From assembly GCF_001401755.1 (NCBI RefSeq), contig NZ_AVQK01000018.1:124001-188000 (forward strand): DNA of 64,000 nucleotides. The letters run 5' to 3'. Shown piece after piece: positions 61,656 to 64,000 of the stretch (positions are counted from its first letter, which is position 1; each line of letters starts with the position of its first letter). The translations under genes and the position numbers were made by a program. Origin of the DNA: Aquimarina longa SW024 (lineage in GTDB: Bacteria > Bacteroidota > Bacteroidia > Flavobacteriales > Flavobacteriaceae). Below the pieces are notes generated by a model. The model searched no databases. It was not told the origin of the DNA and saw nothing but the letters and a program-made list of their open reading frames with translations.

Positions 61656-64000
61656 CTTCTTCTTTTTGTTCTTTAATAGCTCGTTCTACTTCTTCTTTGG
61701 TAATTTTACTTCCTGTAATCAACCATTTACCCCTTACTTTCACAGTATTACTAAATGATAAAAATAGTGGTAACATCAATAAAGTTAATACCGTTGCAAA
61801 ACCAATACCATACGCTATCGAAATAGCCATCGGTTTTAAAAACTGTGCTTGTCTACTTTTTTCTAACAATAAAGGTGCTAATCCTGCAATGGTAGTCAAT
61901 GAAGTTAAGAATATTGCTCTAAAGCGAGAACGGCCTGCTTCATAAATTGATTCGTCAAAACTCAATCCTTCTCTAAGATTACTATTAAACTTTCCGATAA
62001 GTACCAGACCATCATTAACCATAATTCCTATAAGAGCAATAATACCTAACATAGATAATATATTGATTGGAAAATTATGCGCCCAATGTCCTAAAGCTAC
62101 TGCTGGTATACTTAAAGGTATAAGCAATAGAAGTAGTAATGGTTGGCTATAGCTTCTAAACGTAAATGCAATAGTTATATAAATCAATGCAAGTACAGTA
62201 AGTCCCACAGGTTTTAAAGATCCTAGAAGTTTCCCTGCTTCTCGATTTTGCCCTTCATAAGAAGGTGTAACTGTTGGATATTTAGAAATAATCTCTGGCA
62301 TAGTCACTGTACGAATTTCTTGCAATATATCTGTTGCACTAGTCGTTTCTACATCTTTTAAATCCGCAGAAATCTGTATTTCACGACGCCCTTCTAAGTG
62401 ATTGACAGCGACATCACCTCTTTCTATGCTATAGGTTGCGATTTCACTAAGTGGCACTCGCTCACCACTAATCGTGGTAACACGCATATTATCTAGATTA
62501 GATATCGAAGAACGATTATCACGATTATATCGAACCCAAACTCTAATTTCATCTTGCCCACGTTGGAAACGTTGCGCCTGAACTCCGAAAAACCCTGCAC
62601 GAACCTGTGCCATAATATCTCGTAAATTCATCCCTAATAGATATGCATTTTCTTTTAGCTCAATCCGAATTTCTTTGATCCCTGCAGGATCATTATCAGT
62701 AACATCTTTAAGCAATGGGTTATTCACTAGTGTATTTTTTAACTCAATTTTTGCTGCCTTAAGCTCTTCAATATTATTTCCTAATAATGAAACCGAAACT
62801 GGTCTTCCTCCAAAGTTACCTCCGCTTCCATATACTAAACTTTCTACACCTGTAACTTCACCCATTTTTTTACTGATAAGATCGCTAACCATAGCTGATG
62901 CTACTGCATCTGGGCGTTCTTCTCCTGGTAATAAATTAACAACCAATGAAGCAGAAGATGATCCAGGTCCTATATTAGTAATCACATTTTTGAATAATTT
63001 CTTCCCTTCATATTCAGGTCCTTTCAAATATTTTTCTGTTAATTCTTCATTAACTTCCCAAGCTTTTTCTGCTATCAAAGAAATAATACTATCTGTTACC
63101 TTTTCATTAGTTCCGTTAGGCATCGCTAGATTGATTGACAATCGGTCACTTGCAATCTGAGGAAAAAATGAAGTCCGGACTATCCCTCCTCCTACACTAC
63201 CTATGGTTAGAACAAGAAGAACGATAAAAATTGAAAACGTGAAGAATTTATTTTGTAATGCAAAACGCAAAGAAGGGCTGTACACTTTATCTCGTAACCA
63301 ACTCATAACAGCGTCTCCAAAAGTATTAATATATCTCAATTTTGCAAATAGTTGCCCAATACCTGTTTTAGGTTTTGAATCTTGTGGTTGTAATGCCTTA
63401 GAATGTGCTAAATGTGCTGGTAGAATAATCAAAGCTTCTATCAAAGAAACTGTCAATGTAAGAATTACAACTACAGAGACTTCTCCAAAAAATTCTCCTA
63501 TACGACCATCCAAAAATAAGAAAATACCAAAAGCAAGTATTGTTGTAATAATAGCAGAAATAATGGGTGGAATTACTTCCATAGTACCATCTATAGCTGC
63601 CTGAATTGGAGTTTTTCCTTTTTCGTAATGCTGATAGATGTTTTCTGCTATTACAATACCATCGTCCACTAGAATTCCAATAACAATAATCATCCCAAAA
63701 AGCGATAATACATTTATCGTTACATCAAATGAACCTGCAAAAATAAACATCCCCAAAAAAGCTACTGGAAGCCCAAAGGCAACCCAAAATGCTAACCGTG
63801 TATTAAGGAATAAGGATAAAAAAGCAAGCACTAATAGCATTCCAATAATCGCATTTTCTGTTAAAAGATTGGTACGTTGCACTAATGTAATAGATCGGTC
63901 ACTAATAACATTAAGCTGTACATTAGTATGTTTCTGATTAAATTCTTCTATATACTCTTTTGTTTTTTCTGCTGATGAAATAAGATCTTCTGTATTTGTG
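61645..64000 (-). CDS. RND efflux transporter (HAE1/AcrB type), 5' end outside window
   Basis: Open to the right edge, so the N-terminus is missing; more than 780 residues seen. Motif D-like LVDDGIVIAENI in TM4 region, NVLSLFGMIIVIGILVDDGI and NILSMLGIIALIGIMVNDGL, with periplasmic porter repeats between. Proton-driven efflux with the TolC gene downstream in the operon. The membrane fusion protein is expected upstream outside the window. Confidence 0.85.
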   Translation of the reverse strand, partial: TNTEDLISSAEKTKEYIEEFNQKHTNVQLNVISDRSITLVQRTNLLTENAIIGMLLVLAFLSLFLNTRLAFWVAFGLPVAFLGMFIFAGSFDVTINVLSLFGMIIVIGILVDDGIVIAENIYQHYEKGKTPIQAAIDGTMEVIPPIISAIITTILAFGIFLFLDGRIGEFFGEVSVVVILTLTVSLIEALIILPAHLAHSKALQPQDSKPKTGIGQLFAKLRYINTFGDAVMSWLRDKVYSPSLRFALQNKFFTFSIFIVLLVLTIGSVGGGIVRTSFFPQIASDRLSINLAMPNGTNEKVTDSIISLIAEKAWEVNEELTEKYLKGPEYEGKKLFKNVITNIGPGSSSASLVVNLLPGEERPDAVASAMVSDLISKKMGEVTGVESLVYGSGGNFGGRPVSVSLLGNNIEELKAAKIELKNTLVNNPLLKDVTDNDPAGIKEIRIELKENAYLLGMNLRDIMAQVRAGFFGVQAQRFQRGQDEIRVWVRYNRDNRSSISNLDNMRVTTISGERVPLSEIATYSIERGDVAVNHLEGRREIQISADLKDVETTSATDILQEIRTVTMPEIISKYPTVTPSYEGQNREAGKLLGSLKPVGLTVLALIYITIAFTFRSYSQPLLLLLLIPLSIPAVALGHWAHNFPINILSMLGIIALIGIMVNDGLVLIGKFNSNLREGLSFDESIYEAGRSRFRAIFLTSLTTIAGLAPLLLEKSRQAQFLKPMAISIAYGIGFATVLTLLMLPLFLSFSNTVKVRGKWLITGSKITKEEVERAIKEQKEEDEE

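Noticed and set aside
1-64000. CRISPR array, rRNA or IS element
   Set aside because: No regularly spaced short repeats, no rRNA-like sequence, and no transposase gene was found on either strand.

Overview
The window is typical of a marine-type Flavobacteriaceae (Bacteroidota) genome. It is AT-rich. Promoters fit the Bacteroidota pattern (TAnnTTTG at -7 with TTG or TTTG near -33). It carries the Bacteroidetes Tra conjugation set (DUF4134/4133 TraE/TraF, TraG, TraI-N), a BfmA/DUF5712 mobilization pair, CPXCG and RND/TolC genes, and the CTTTCGCGAAAG palindrome common in flavobacteria. The species cannot be named.

The window holds two integrated elements in tandem, then chromosome. (1) Positions 1 to about 36,560 are the right part of an integrative conjugative element (ICE) whose left end lies outside. 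In order: replication helper genes (DnaD-like protein and DnaC-like ATPase); an Ssp-type DNA phosphorothioation island (GHKL ATPase, XRE regulator, SspB, SspC, SspD, MORC-like GHKL ATPase, GIY-YIG nuclease, convergent SspA); an amidase; traEFGIJKMN; a second nuclease/ATPase island on the minus strand (GHKL-DUF3883 ATPase, GIY-YIG protein, Mrr-like nuclease); then T4CP, DNA methyltransferase, relaxase, BfmA-like accessory, RadC, SSB, DUF932 and ParB. (2) About 36,562 to 59,826 is a 23.2-kb integrative mobilizable element (IME). It lies between a partial 3' copy and the complete copy of an initiator tRNA-fMet gene, with 21-bp identical att cores and paired 11-bp repeats near each end. It encodes a tyrosine integrase, an excisionase-like protein, a T6SS PAAR/peptidoglycan-hydrolase effector with candidate immunity lipoproteins, T4CP, relaxase, MobC, ParDE and a toprim protein, but no VirB4 or mating-pore genes. 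(3) From 59,783 on: tRNA-fMet, a CPXCG protein, TolC and an RND pump running off the window.

The ICE looks self-transmissible and carries two layers of nucleic-acid defence. The IME looks like a hitchhiker that could use the neighbouring ICE's transfer pore, with an interbacterial-competition module as cargo. The best candidate for an undescribed system is a recurring pairing of a GHKL-fold ATPase with a GIY-YIG protein. It is seen once at the end of the phosphorothioation operon and again, with an Mrr-like nuclease, as a separate island between traN and the T4CP gene. Non-coding structure is also rich: a duplicated 131-bp leader before two ICE genes, conserved intercistronic hairpins in the tra operon, three 24-bp palindromes before the 207-residue DNA-binding gene, and a probable small RNA near the IME replication-type gene.
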